In this document: positions 23,451 to 33,427 of the stretch, in pieces
Layout: every line of letters starts with the position of its first letter
How positions within the stretch are numbered: position 1 is the first letter of the stretch
Source of the DNA: Paguma larvata
Taxonomy: Eukaryota; Chordata; Mammalia; Carnivora; Viverridae
NCBI GenBank assembly: GCA_030068075.1
Contig: CM057841.1
Coordinates: 50,509,030-50,573,029, forward strand
DNA length: 64,000 nucleotides
Direction: 5' to 3'
The notes under the pieces: model-generated
The model's database searches: none
What the model saw: the letters and a program-made list of their open reading frames with translations, nothing else
What the model was told of the DNA's origin: nothing
Translations under genes and position numbers: made by a program

Positions 23451-23769
23451 ACTACAGGCCTAGGTGGTTTTGCTGGCAAATTTTACCAAATATTAAAGAA
23501 AAAGCAAGATGAATTCCACAAAACCTTTTCTACAAAAATAAGAGAGGAGGCACTTCCAAACTCATTTCATCACATGGACTTCAGCATGATATTAGTTTAA
23601 TATACAACCAGTACAGAAAAAGAGAACTATAGACCAGTATCTCCCATGAACACAAATGCAAGAATCCTCAAAAACAGTTACCAAGTAGATTCCATAAAAC
23701 ATAAGAGGACAAAGACAACGATGACAGGTAGAGAGAGGGTAAGTTACGTCTCTGATCCATAACTAACTT

Positions 23770-23905
23770 TCTTTCACTCTTTCAACAAGCAGGTGAGGTA
23801 GCCTTTCTCACAGCCATTTAAAAGATGAGAAGACTCAAGTACTCATAACTTAAGTGATGTGCATCGCACAGTTTAGCCTAGGACAGGGTTGGGGATCCCA
23901 GGACC
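23770..23905 (-). repeat. MIR SINE fragment
   Basis: Antisense MIR: 'gcaggtgaggtagcc', 'gccatttaaaagatgagaagactcaagtactcataacttaagtgatgtgcatcgcacag', matching 'ccattttacagatgaggaaactgaggctcagagaggttaagtgacttgcccaaggtcacacag'. Confidence 0.7.
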
Positions 23906-25284
23906 CACAGAATCATGTCCGCATCATGTCACAGTTCTGCTATGACCACACAGCCTTCCGTCATCTGGCAGTGATCCACACGGCTCTGGAGCAGGAACCA
24001 AGGAGGGCTTCCTACAGGGCAGGCTCCTGAGCGACCACTGTGTGGCCTCACACCAGAAGGGCTGCACAGATGTGTTAGAGGAATCGCTGTTTCCTCAATG
24101 GGGACAATTTGGCATTGGTGCAAACACAACCGTCCTGGGGGTGGCCTGAAAGAGTTAATGCACACGCACTCCACCCTCCATGAGTTTGAAAAAGGGAAAA
24201 TATGCATTAATATCTTTTGCCCCTGCCATTAATTATTTAAATCTGAAGTAGATTCACTACAAAAATTATTTATTAAAGTATAACATATGGCTACCAGCTC
24301 TAATTTTACTTGATAGGTCTTGACATGAATTTTGGAATCACAAGATAGAAGTAATAAAGAAAAGATCATAAAGTCTTCCAGAAAAAAGGAAGGCAAGGTT
24401 GGGGCTAATTTCGTGATATTCGTCTTTAATAGTCTTGGAGCTACTCACTCTGTAAAGAACTCCATGCGAGTTTTTTTTTTTTTTTCCTTTTGATGTGGAC
24501 CATTTCATTCTGTGCTCCTTTTTCCAACTCAGTGTATTTTATAATGATATCCATCACGTCTGTTTGTCAGTTTATGGCAGCTTAAAAAATTGCCTCAAGG
24601 CCAGTAATGAGAAGAAATCTTTCCCACTTCCTCTAGATTGTTTTATGTGCTTCACAGTTTTCTGCACCAAATAATAAAAAAAATAACGTTGCTTTTGAAA
24701 CTGTCCTGCATCTTGCCTCATTTTCTTCTCCTTTTAATCTTTTATGGTTTATTTCCCTTTGCTTCACTATGTTTATTCTACTGTGCTTTTGTTCATAATT
24801 AACAAGATATAAAAGATACGAATACATTCTCAAAGTGGAAAGTTTTCTAAAGACCTTATTTCAGCTGGCCTTTAATCCAACACAAAGACAATTATCTGGA
24901 ATTTTATAAGTATATACATCTATGTATATATGATACATAAACCATAGAAATATATAACATACATATTTACTTATACACATAGATAATAAGTATATACACA
25001 CACATGTAAATATTACATATATCTCCTTAACAAGACAGTCCACACTTTAAGAACTGATGATATAGAGAAATCGATACAAGCTAGAGAAGAGTAGCTGAGT
25101 TCTCAAGAAACTGCTGGCTAACTCCAATATGAGACACTTACAGGTTCCTCAGCTGGATTATACTAGCACCTGGGAGTGGCAATGGAGAGGCCTTGGAAAG
25201 GTCAGCTGTTTCTGGTGCCATTGGAAACACGCTGGTGATGATCAGGAGAATGTGAAGGATTCTCCAGGATGGCATGTCTTTCAC
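23906..25284. other. Unassigned sequence with AT-rich and T-run parts
   Basis: No gene recognised. Contains a T15 run at 24471-24485 and a TATA/CACA-rich low-complexity tract at about 24900-25025. A 92-codon frame on - at 23929-24207 has no recognised domain. Confidence 0.45.
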
Positions 25285-25301
25285 TTTTTTTTTTTTTTTT
25301 T
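25285..25301. repeat. T17 homopolymer
   Basis: Seventeen T in a row, about 215 bp before the start of the large L1. There is no SINE attached, so it is not the tail of a recognised element. Confidence 0.95.
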
Positions 25302-25514
25302 CATCGTCAGTCCCTGCCTATCTAACATATCACGTTGTGCAATAATTCCATGCTTGGGTTACCATGTAGCCATGCCTGGCATTTCCCGAAACATTATCTC
25401 CACGGCCACTCTGCCACAAAAAGCTTTCAGCTACCTTCTGGAGTCGGGAGGCAGGTATGCAATAAATTATTCCAAGACAAATATTTTCTAAAGAATATGC
25501 CCAGGTACTTAAGG
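25302..25514. other. Unassigned flank just upstream of the L1
   Basis: About 210 bp without a recognised repeat, forming the left flank of the L1 insertion. The matching 3' target-site copy cannot be found because the L1 3' end is missing. Confidence 0.4.
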
Positions 25515-26204
25515 AGAGAAGATGGTGGAGCAGCATGGAGGCCCTCAGCTTGTCTTGTCCCTGAAACACAGCTAGGTCAGCACCAAACCATTCTGCGCAC
25601 CTAGGAAACTGATCCAAGGATTAACACAACACTCTGCATAACTTGAGCCACAAAATTCGGCGGGTACACGGTGTGGAGAGGTGAACTGGGAGAGAGAAAA
25701 CCCACAGAGGGTAGGAAACTGCTTTTGCAGAGAGGACAGAGAAAGGGGGAAAGTGTGGCGCATTGGGAGTGCAGGAAAAACACCCCTAAAGTAGCTGGAG
25801 AGAAAGAGTGAAAACACTGAGAGACTGAACAAGAAATCTGTTCCCCAAAACCACAGACGGGAAGAAAGGAAAGGGTTTCAATACCTCCAGGATTCTATAA
25901 ACAGTGGAAAGCAGAGTCTGGAGTTCCAGAGCTCAGTCCCTGGTGGTGCTCTGGTGACGAAGCGAAAGCCCAGGAACAGGAGCGGGGTCTGGAGGGGTAC
26001 GTGTTCCCCACGGGGGAAAGCAGTTCCCTTGCTGAGAGTGCATTTGGTAGAGGCCATATGGCTACCCCACAAGCAAAGGTCCCAGTGGACCCTGGAGAGC
26101 AGCCACATTTGCTGGTATTGGGACAAAGACAACAGAGCACGGTGAAACCCGGCGCCAGTTATGTGTTGTGTTTTGCCACAACGTCTGAAACTCTGATACT
26201 ACGA

Positions 26205-26320
26205 GATCACGCAAACATTTTCTGGGGCAAGCCAGCATCTGGCCACAATCTCCAAACCTCTCCACAACATGATCACACGAACGTTTTCTGGGGCAAGCCA
26301 GCACCTGACTATTGCTTAGC
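26205..26320 (+). repeat. Two-copy tandem repeat inside the L1 5'UTR
   Basis: Two units, starting GATCAC at 26205 and 26271, share 'ttttctggggcaagccagca' and a 66-bp spacing. Tandem promoter units are known in other L1 families such as mouse L1 monomers; here only two diverged units are visible. Confidence 0.85.
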
Positions 26321-26799
26321 AAGACCCTCCCCAAGAGTGTCAGCACAGGTCCAAAGCCACAGGGGTCTCTGAAGTGTTTTGTTTCAAAACCCCATTGGAG
26401 ATAAAAGTCTGCAGGGAGGTGGCAGCCGGCTTGGACATGTACAGGGTAGCAGCAGGGAATGGACAGAGGCCTGAGACAAAGGAGGGGTGCTTAAAATGAG
26501 TTGTAGAGAGTCGAAGTGCCTGTGCCAGAGACTAGGGATCTGGGTGAAGCCAACTCCACCTCTCCAGCACACACACGAGTGCCACGCTGATCCACCCCAG
26601 TAAGCTAAGCAGCACCACTTACGGGAGACTGGAGCCATTATACCGTCCAACTGCGTCCAAGCACATCCCCTAGAAAACCAGCACATGTCCCTCTACCTGC
26701 TTAGTGTAAGGACTATAGAGTGCTTCATAGTTTTACTTCCAGGGGAAACTGGATATAACTTCATTCAGGTTTCATTCTGTTTGCTGGTTCATTTATAAG

Positions 26800-27190
26800 T
26801 TGTTGTTTTCTTTTGGTTTTTTTTTGCTTTTGTTTTTGTTTAAATTGTTTTCATTGGGGTTTTTTTTTCCCTTTCTTTTTCTTGGATACAGAAAAAGAAA
26901 ATTTTACTTTTCTTTTTTTTAATTTTTAAAATTTTGTTTTTACTTTTTACTTCATATCTTTAAAGTTTTTATTCTATTTCATTTTCTTTATTGGGTTTTA
27001 TTCTATTATGCAATTTTTTTATTTTTTAAATTTTTTCTTACCTTTTCTTTTTCTTTTCTTTCCACTTTTTCTCTATTCTATCATGCTTCTTTCAACAACC
27101 AGACCAAAACTCACCAATGATCTAGCTTCATTTTATTTTTTGTTTTGTTTTTAATTTTTTTAATTTTAATTTTTTAGTATTATTTTTTTC
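26800..27190 (+). repeat. T-rich low-complexity tract in L1 leader
   Basis: Almost 400 bp composed mainly of T with C, A and G interruptions, lying just before the ORF1 start codon. It looks like an intrinsic part of this L1 leader rather than a SINE tail because it is on the L1 sense strand and has no element attached. Confidence 0.8.
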
Positions 27191-27334
27191 TTCTTCCAAA
27201 ATGACAAAATGAAGGAATTCACCCCAAATGAAAAAACAGAAAGAAATGACAGCCAGGAGCTTAATCAACACAGATAAAAACAAGATGTATGAACTAGAAT
27301 TTAGAACCATGATAATAAGAATACTAGCTGGGGA

Positions 27335-27725
27335 GGGGTACCTGGGTGGCTCAGTCAATTGAGCATTTGACTTCGGCTCAGGTCATGATCTCTAGGTTTG
27401 TGAGTTCAACCCCTGCAACAGGCTCTGTGCTTGGAGTCTTCTTTGTATTCTGTGTCTCATCCCCTCTCTACCCCTCCCCAATGTTAAAAAAATTCAAGGG
27501 GCGCCTGGGTGGCTCAGTCGGTTGGGCAGCCGACTTCAGCTCAAGTCGTGATCTCACAGTCTGTGAGTTCAGGCCCCGCGTTGGGCTCTGTGCTGACGGC
27601 TCAGAGCCTGGAGCCTGCTTCAGATTCTGCGTCTGCCTCTCTCTCTCTCTCTGCCCTTCCCTTGCTCACGCCCTGTCTCTCAAAAATAAATAAATATTAA
27701 AATTTTTTTTAAAATATTCAATAAA
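27335..27725 (+). mobile_element. CAN-SINE (outer) with target-site duplication, carrying a second SINE in its tail
   Basis: Head 'ggggtacctgggtggctcagtc', B box, 'caggctctgtgcttggagtc' and a CT-rich stretch up to about 27480. The second SINE then starts at 27498 within its A-rich tail. The 17-bp sequence AAGAATACTAGCTGGGG occurs at 27317-27333 and at 27726-27742, identical, which proves that both SINEs lie between the two copies and that this outer SINE landed in L1 ORF1. Confidence 0.96.
27498..27710 (+). mobile_element. CAN-SINE (inner), inserted into the tail of another SINE
   Basis: A well-preserved felid-type copy: GGGGCGCCTGGGTGGCTCAG, 'cgacttcagctcaagtcgtg', 'ggccccgcgttgggctctgtgctgacggctcagagcctggagcc', CT-rich stretch and AAAAATAAATAAATATTAAAA. 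Flanks AAAAAATTCAA (before 27498) and AAAATATTCAA (about 27711-27721) form an imperfect duplication. Youngest of the three nested layers. Confidence 0.95.
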
Positions 27726-28577
27726 AAGAATACTAGCTGGGGTTGAAAAAAAGCATAGAATCTCTTTCTGCAGAGATAAAAGAAGTAAAATCTAGTCAGA
27801 ATGAAATTAAAATGGTATAACCGAGACTCACGATGGCAAGAATGGACAAAACAGAGGAGCGAATCCTGATATAGGAGACAAAATTATGGAGAATAATGAA
27901 GCAGAAAAACAGAGGGAAACAAAGATAAAAGAGCATGACACAAGACTTAGATAACTCAGTGACTTATTAAAAATGAATAATATCTGAATTGTAGGAGTCC
28001 CAAAAGAAGAAGAGAGAGAAAAGGGGACAGGTTTATGTGAGAAAATTATAAAAGAAAGCTTTCCTAATTGGGGAAAGGATGGAGATATCAAAATCCATAA
28101 GCACAGAGAACTGCCATTATATTCAACGAAAACTGACCACCACCAAGGCATATCATAGTCAAATTCACAAAATACAGAGACAAGGGAAGAATTATGAAAG
28201 CGGCAAGGGGAAAAAAGTCTTTAACCCATAAGGGAAGACAGATCAGGTTTGCACAGACCTACCCACAGAAACCTGGCAGGCCAGAAAGGAATAGCAGGAA
28301 ATATTCAATGTGCTGAATTGGAAAAATATGCAGCCAAGAATTATTTATACAGCAAAGCTGTTATTCATAATAGAAGAGAGATAGTTTCCCATACAAATAA
28401 AAACTAAAGGAGTTCTTGACCACTAAACCAGCCTTGCAAGAAATTTTAAGGAGGACTCTCTGAGTGGAGAAAAGAAGAAACAAACAAAAAAGACCAAAAG
28501 CAACAAAGACTAGAGAACATCACAACACCAACTCTACAGGCAACACAATGGTGCTAAATTCATATTTTTCAGTACTC

Positions 28578-28787
28578 TAAAATTTAAATGTTTATTTATT
28601 TTTGAGAGAGAGAGAGAGACAGAGTGCAAGTGGGGGAGGGGCACATAAAGGAAACACAGAATCTGAAGCAGAATCCAGGCTCTGAGCTATCAGCATGGAG
28701 CCTGACATGGGGATCGAACCCATGAACTGTGAGATCATGACCTGAGCCAAAGTTGGACACTTAATTGACTGAACCACCCAGGTGCCC
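28578..28787 (-). mobile_element. CAN-SINE, antisense, inserted at the start of L1 ORF2
   Basis: Antisense SINE: tail, long GA run, 'aatctgaagcagaatccagg', 'gctatcagcatggagcctg', complement of the B and A boxes, ending 'ccacccaggtgcccc'. CAGTACTC is found at 28570-28577 and again at 28788-28795, giving an 8-bp duplication. It lies about 30 bp inside ORF2. Confidence 0.95.
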
Positions 28788-29697
28788 CAGTACTCACTCT
28801 AATGTCAATGGACTAAATGCTCCAATCAAAAGACACAGGGTATTAGAATGCATAAGAAAATGAGACCTAACGACACCTGTAGAAAGAAAGTAAGGAATGG
28901 AGAACCATCAACCAGACTAACGGTCATCAAAAGGAAGTTGGAGTAGCTATATTTTTATCAGGAAAACTAGACTTTAAAATAAAGGCTGTAACAAGAGATG
29001 AAGAAGTGCATTATATCATAATTTAGGGGTCCAGCCACCAAGAAGTTCTAACAATTGTAAATATTTATGCCCCCAACTATGCCCTCAACATGGAAGCACC
29101 CAAATATATAAATCAATTAATCACAAACATAAATAAACTCAATGATAATAATACCATAACAGTAGGCAACTTCAACACCCCACTTACAGCAATGGACATA
29201 TCATCTAAATAGAAAATCAACAAAGAAACAATGGCTTTGAATGACACACTGGACCAGGGGGACTTAACAGATATATTCAGAACATTTCATCCTAAAGCAG
29301 CAGAATACACATTCTTCTCAAGTGCACATGGAACATTCCCCCAAATAGATCACATACTAGGACACAAACCAACCCTCAACAAATACAAAAAGATCAATAT
29401 CATACCTTGCATATTTTCAGACCACAATGTTATGAAACTCAAAATCAACCACAAGAAAAAATTTAGAAAGACCAAAAATACTCGAAGATCAAAGAAAATC
29501 CTATTAAATAATGAATGGGTTAACCAAGAAATTAAAGAAGAAACTAAAAATTACATGGAAGCCAATAAAAATGAAAACAGAACAACCCAAAACCTCCAAG
29601 ATGCAGCAAAGGTGGTCATAAGAGGGAAGTATATAGCCTTCCTAAATAAGGAAGAAAGATCTCAGATACACAACCCAACATTACACTTAAAAGGGCT

Positions 29698-29747
29698 GGG
29701 AAAAAAAACAAACAAACAAACAAAAAAAAAAAAAACAAAACAAAAAA
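29698..29747. repeat. (CAAA)n / A-rich microsatellite inside L1 ORF2
   Basis: A run of A with CAAA and CAAAA units at the linker between endonuclease and reverse transcriptase. It looks expanded from the A-rich coding text of L1 and has shifted the frame to a Lys-rich reading. Confidence 0.9.
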
Positions 29748-32419
29748 GAGAAAATAAAGCCCAAAACCAGCAGAAGGGAAATAATAAAGATTAGAAAAGA
29801 AATCAATGATACCGAAATCAAAAAACAGAACAGATTAATGAAATCAGAAGCTGGTTCTTTGAAAGAATTAACAAAACTTATAAACCCCTCATTAAACCTG
29901 ATTTAAGAAAAAAAAAAGGAAAGGACCCAAATAAATAACATCAAGAAAGAAAGAGGAGAGATCACTCACAATAATGCAGAAATACAAACAAGAATAAGAG
30001 AATATTATGAGCAATTATATGCCAACAAATTGGGCACTCTGAAAGAAATGGACAAATTCCTAGAAATATATAAACTACCAAAACTGAAACAGAATAGAAA
30101 TAGAAAACTTGAACAGAAAAGAAACTGAATAACTAGTAAAGAAATTGAATTAATAATAAAAAATCTCCCAATAAACAAAAGTCCAGGACTGGATGACTTT
30201 CCAAGGGAATTCTAACAAACATTTAAAGAAGAGTTAACACCTAATCTTTTGAAGCTGTTCCAAAATGTAGAAATGGAAGGAAAACTTCCAAACTCATTCT
30301 ACGAGGCCACCATTACCTTGATTCCAAAAACCAGACAAAGCCCCACTAAAAAGGAAACTATAGACCAATTTCCCTGATAAACATGGATGCGAAAATTCTC
30401 AACAAGATACTAGCAACAATACATTAAAAGAATTGTTCACCACGATCAAGTGGGATTTATTCCTGGGATGAAGGGCTGGTTCAATAATTGCAAATCAAAC
30501 AATGTGGTACATCACATTAATAAAAGAAAGGATAAGAACCACATGAATCTCTCAAAAGATGTGGAGAAAGCAGTTGACAAAATAAGCATCCTTTCTTGAT
30601 AAAAACTCTCAAGAATGTAGGGATAGAAGGATCATACCTCAAGATCATAAAACTCATATGCAAAAAACCCATCACCAATACCATCCTCAATAGGGAAAAA
30701 TTAGCAGCTTTCCCTTTATGGTAAGGAACATGACAAGGATATCCACTCTCATCACTGCTCCCCAACATAGTGTTGGAAGTCCTGACCTCAGCAATCAGAC
30801 AACACAAAGAAATAAAAAGCATCCAAACTGGTAAGGAGGAAGTCAAACTTTCACTCCTCGCAGATGACATGATACTCTATGTGGAAAACCCAGAAGACTC
30901 CACCAAACAACTGCTAGGACTGATCCACAAACTCAGCAAAGTCACAGGATATAAAATAAATGTAAATAAATCAGTGGCATTTCTATATACCAATAATGAA
31001 GCAAGAGAAAGAGAAATCAAGGAATCAATCCCATTTACAATTGCACCAAAGGCCATAAAATATCTAGGAATAAACCTAACCAAAGAGGTGAAAAATCTAT
31101 ACACTGGAAACTATAGAAAGCTTATGAAATAAACTGAGGAAGACTCAAATAAAAAAAAAAAAAAAGGAAAAACATTCCACGCTCATAGAATGGAAGGACA
31201 AATATTGTTAAAATGTCAATACTACCCAAAGCAATCTACATAGTCAATGCAATCCTTATCAAAATAACACCAGAACTCTTCACAGAGCTAGAACAAACAA
31301 TCCTAAAATATGTATGGAACCAGAAAACACCCTAAATAGCCAAAGCAATCCTGAAAAGAGAAAAGCAAAGCTGGAGGCACCACAACTCTGGACTTTAAGC
31401 TGTATTAAGAGGCTGTAATCACCAAGACAATACGGTACTGGCACAAAAACAGACATTTAGATCAATGAAACAGAATAGAGAACCTAGAAATGGACCCACA
31501 AACATATGGCCAACTAACCTTTGACAAAGCAGGAAAGAATATACAATGGAATAAAGACAGTCTCTTCAACAAGTAGTGTTGGGAAAACTGGATGGCGACT
31601 TGCAGAAGAATGACCTTAGACCACTTTCTTACACCATACACAAAAATAAATTCAAAGTAGATGAAAGAAATAACATAAGGCAGGAACCAATCAAATTCCT
31701 AAACGATAGAACTGGCAATAACCTCTTTGACCTTGGCCGCAGCAAATTTTTACCTGACGTATCTCTAGAGGCAGGGGAAACAAAAGCAAAAATGAACTAT
31801 TGGGACTTCATCAAGATAAACAGCTTCTACACAGTGAAGGATACAATCAACAAAACTAAAAGGCAACCGATGGAATGGGAGAAGATATTTGCAGATGACA
31901 TATCAGATAAAGGGTCAGTATCCAAAATCTGTAAAGATTTTGACACATGAGTAGACACTTCACCAAAGAAGACATCCAGATGGCTATCAGACACATGAAA
32001 AGAGGTTCAACATCACTTATCATCAGGAAAATACAAATCAAAACCACAGGAAGGTATCACCTCACACCTCTCAGAATGGCTAAAATGAACAACTCAGGCA
32101 ATAACAGATGTTGACAAGGATGCAGAGAAAGAGGAACCCTTTTGTACTACTGGTGAGAATGCAAACTGGTGCAGCTACTCTGGAAAACAGTGTGGAGGTT
32201 CCTCAAAAAGTCAAAAATAGAACTACCCTATGACCCAGCAATTGAGCTACCAGGTATTTACGCAAAGAATACCAGTGTGTTGTTTCAAAGGGAGACATGC
32301 ACCCCAATGTTTACAGCAGCACTATTGACAATAGCCAAAGTATAGAAAGAGCCCAAATGTCCATCGACTGATGAACGGATAAAGAAGTTTTGGGGTGTGG
32401 GTGTGTTTGTGTGTGTTCG

Positions 32420-32584
32420 TCCAGATGCATTGGTCCATAAAGAATTTGTATCACAGTAGAAGGGACAACATTTCTGAACTCAAAAGTAATTCTTCAGAAA
32501 CATAACCTGCTTACCAATATCTATATTTGATTCATATTTTACTGTCAATAAAGCATGAAAGTGAAAAAACTTGAAAAAAAAAAA
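32420..32584 (+). pseudogene. Transcript-like segment with poly-A, source gene not recognised
   Basis: This 165-bp piece matches no L1 text. It ends with the full layout of a mature mRNA 3' end: AATAAA at 32547-32552, then about 21 bases, then an A11 run at 32574-32584. It sits between the first L1 and the head of the second, 5'-truncated L1. The simplest reading is a retrocopied 3'UTR fragment. I do not recognise the parent gene, and no open reading frame of note is present. Confidence 0.6.
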
Positions 32585-33229
32585 CGGCACAAAAACAGAC
32601 ACTCAGATAAATGGAACAGAATAGAGAACCCAGAAATAGACCCACAAATGTATGGGCAACTCATCTTTGACAAAGCAAGAAATAATATCCAATGGAATAA
32701 AGACAGTCTCCTCAGTAAGTGGTGCTGGGAAAACTGGACAGCGACATGCCAAAAAATGAACCTGGACCACTTTCTTATACCATACACAAAAATAAACTCA
32801 AAATGGATGAAAGACCTAAATGTAAAACAAGAAGCCATCAAAATCCCTGTGAGAAAACAGGCAAAAACTTCTGTGACCTTGGTTGAAGCAACTTTTTACT
32901 CAACAAGTCTCTGGAGACAAGGAAAACAAAAGCAAAATGAAATGAACTATTGGGATCTCATCAAGATAAAAAGCTTCTGCACAGGGAAGGAAACAATCAG
33001 CAAGATTAAAAGGCAATTGAAGGAATGGGAGAAGATATTTGCAAACGACATATCAGATAAAGGGTTAGTATCCAAAATCTATAAAAAACGTATCAAACTC
33101 AACACCCAAAAAACAAATAATCACATAAATTACACTTATGTGTAAGTGATAAATCACCACATTCTATTCCTGAAATCATTATTACACTATATGTTAACTA
33201 ACTTGGATTTAAATGGAAAAAAAAAAAGA
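32585..33229 (+). mobile_element. L1, 5'-truncated, with internal deletion
   Basis: Starts inside ORF2 at 'cggcacaaaaacagacactc' directly after a poly-A run, repeats the same ORF2 region as 31440-31940 of the first L1, and stays mostly open as a 196-codon stretch (32555-33145) that includes the junction. After 'ccaaaaaacaaataatcac' near 33124 the text jumps to the end of the 3'UTR ('cctgaaatcattattacac', 'gttaactaacttggattt') and ends in A11. About 1 kb of ORF2 end and 3'UTR is missing. Confidence 0.9.
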
Positions 33230-33427
33230 ATATTCCCAGATCTTCCCTTCTCTGAGAATTATCTGTAGTTCGCATGTTTCACCAGCTACTAATTCTCAAC
33301 TACCTAGCAACTTAACAGAGGACATCTGGAAATTCAGTGTTTCATAACTGAAAATGGTATATAAACAAAATTTATTTTTATTTGCTTTGACTTCAATCCA
33401 TATTTACTTGAAGGAATGAATGAATGA

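Larger units (their letters stand above)
22480..23700 (+). mobile_element. Old L1 (L1M) ORF2 fragment, split by two SINEs
   Basis: Text from the ORF2 linker and reverse transcriptase region in + orientation: 'gtgagatgcagctaaagcagtcctgggaggg' (about 22690-22720), 'gaaaagctggttatttaaatag', 'ataaagctcttgcaat', and after the two SINE insertions 'gcctaggtggttttgctggcaaattt', 'ggcacttccaaactcatttc' and 'agaactatagaccagtatctccc'. All reading frames are broken. The piece before and after the SINEs is colinear with one L1 copy, so they were inserted into it later. Confidence 0.85.
25515..27200 (+). promoter_or_regulatory. L1 5'UTR with internal promoter region (relic)
   Basis: This GC-richer leader precedes ORF1. 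An AAGATGG word at 25519-25525, five bases into the element, equals the YY1-type core found at the very start of other mammalian L1 promoters, where it sets the transcription start. The leader contains two copies of a ~45-bp segment with a 66-bp period ('gatcacgcaaacattttctg' from 26205 and 'gatcacacgaacgttttctg' from 26271), both followed by GGGGCAAGCCAGCA. The last 390 bp (26800-27190) are strongly T-rich. Activity today is not shown by the sequence. Confidence 0.7.
27201..28545 (+). pseudogene. L1 ORF1 (RNA-binding chaperone protein), decayed
   Basis: ORF1p normally forms trimers that bind L1 RNA. The start codon at 27201 follows 'cttcttccaaa'. Codon 4 is TGA, probably from CGA by CpG decay, so the frame is stopped at once. 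A SINE pair interrupts it at 27335-27725. Further on, the C-terminal part is recognisable in alternating frames: an RRM-like stretch with AARGKK and THKGRQIRF near 28200-28260, then ETWQARKE and NMQPRII near 28270-28345. At least one frameshift separates these two stretches, and in-frame stops (for example after ETWQARKE) are visible. The order and spacing match the RRM and C-terminal domain of mammalian ORF1p. It cannot make a full protein. Confidence 0.8.
28548..32389 (+). pseudogene. L1 ORF2 (endonuclease and reverse transcriptase), decayed
   Basis: ORF2p nicks target DNA and reverse-transcribes L1 RNA. The start ATG is at 28548, after about 150 bp of A-rich spacer. The antisense SINE interrupts it almost immediately. 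The open stretch 29231-29794 (187 codons) is the later half of the apurinic-like endonuclease, with the SAHGTF..IDHILGH block and the catalytic SDHN motif, running into the linker; it ends in a lysine-rich tail caused by an A-rich microsatellite. The reverse-transcriptase palm motif ADD (LLADDMILY, the F of the usual FADD replaced by L) is at 30860-30868 in an open stretch 30770-31132. A further open stretch at 31576-31950 is the C-terminal region. Between these pieces there are stops and frameshifts, and a 16-A tract at about 31150. The protein cannot be made whole. Confidence 0.92.
25515..32419 (+). mobile_element. LINE-1, nearly full length, decayed, with three SINE insertions
   Basis: A single + strand L1 with the full order 5'UTR, ORF1, ORF2. 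About 6.9 kb are present, of which about 0.6 kb are SINE insertions (27335-27725 and 28578-28787). ORF1 and ORF2 are recognised from peptide motifs (see separate entries) and both carry many stops and frameshifts, so the element cannot retrotranspose by itself. The copy ends abruptly in the last part of ORF2/3'UTR ('gatgaacggataaag' near 32370, then a GT-rich tract), so the 3'UTR proper and poly-A are missing. Compared with the adjacent second L1, this copy has lost about 70 bp near 31940. It is a carnivore-type L1, older than the felid SINEs that sit in it. Confidence 0.93.

Noticed and set aside
26200..26320. CRISPR-like direct repeats
   Set aside because: Only two diverged units, inside an L1 leader of a mammal.
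30517..30870. 117-codon open frame on -
   Set aside because: It is the antisense shadow of the L1 reverse-transcriptase region.
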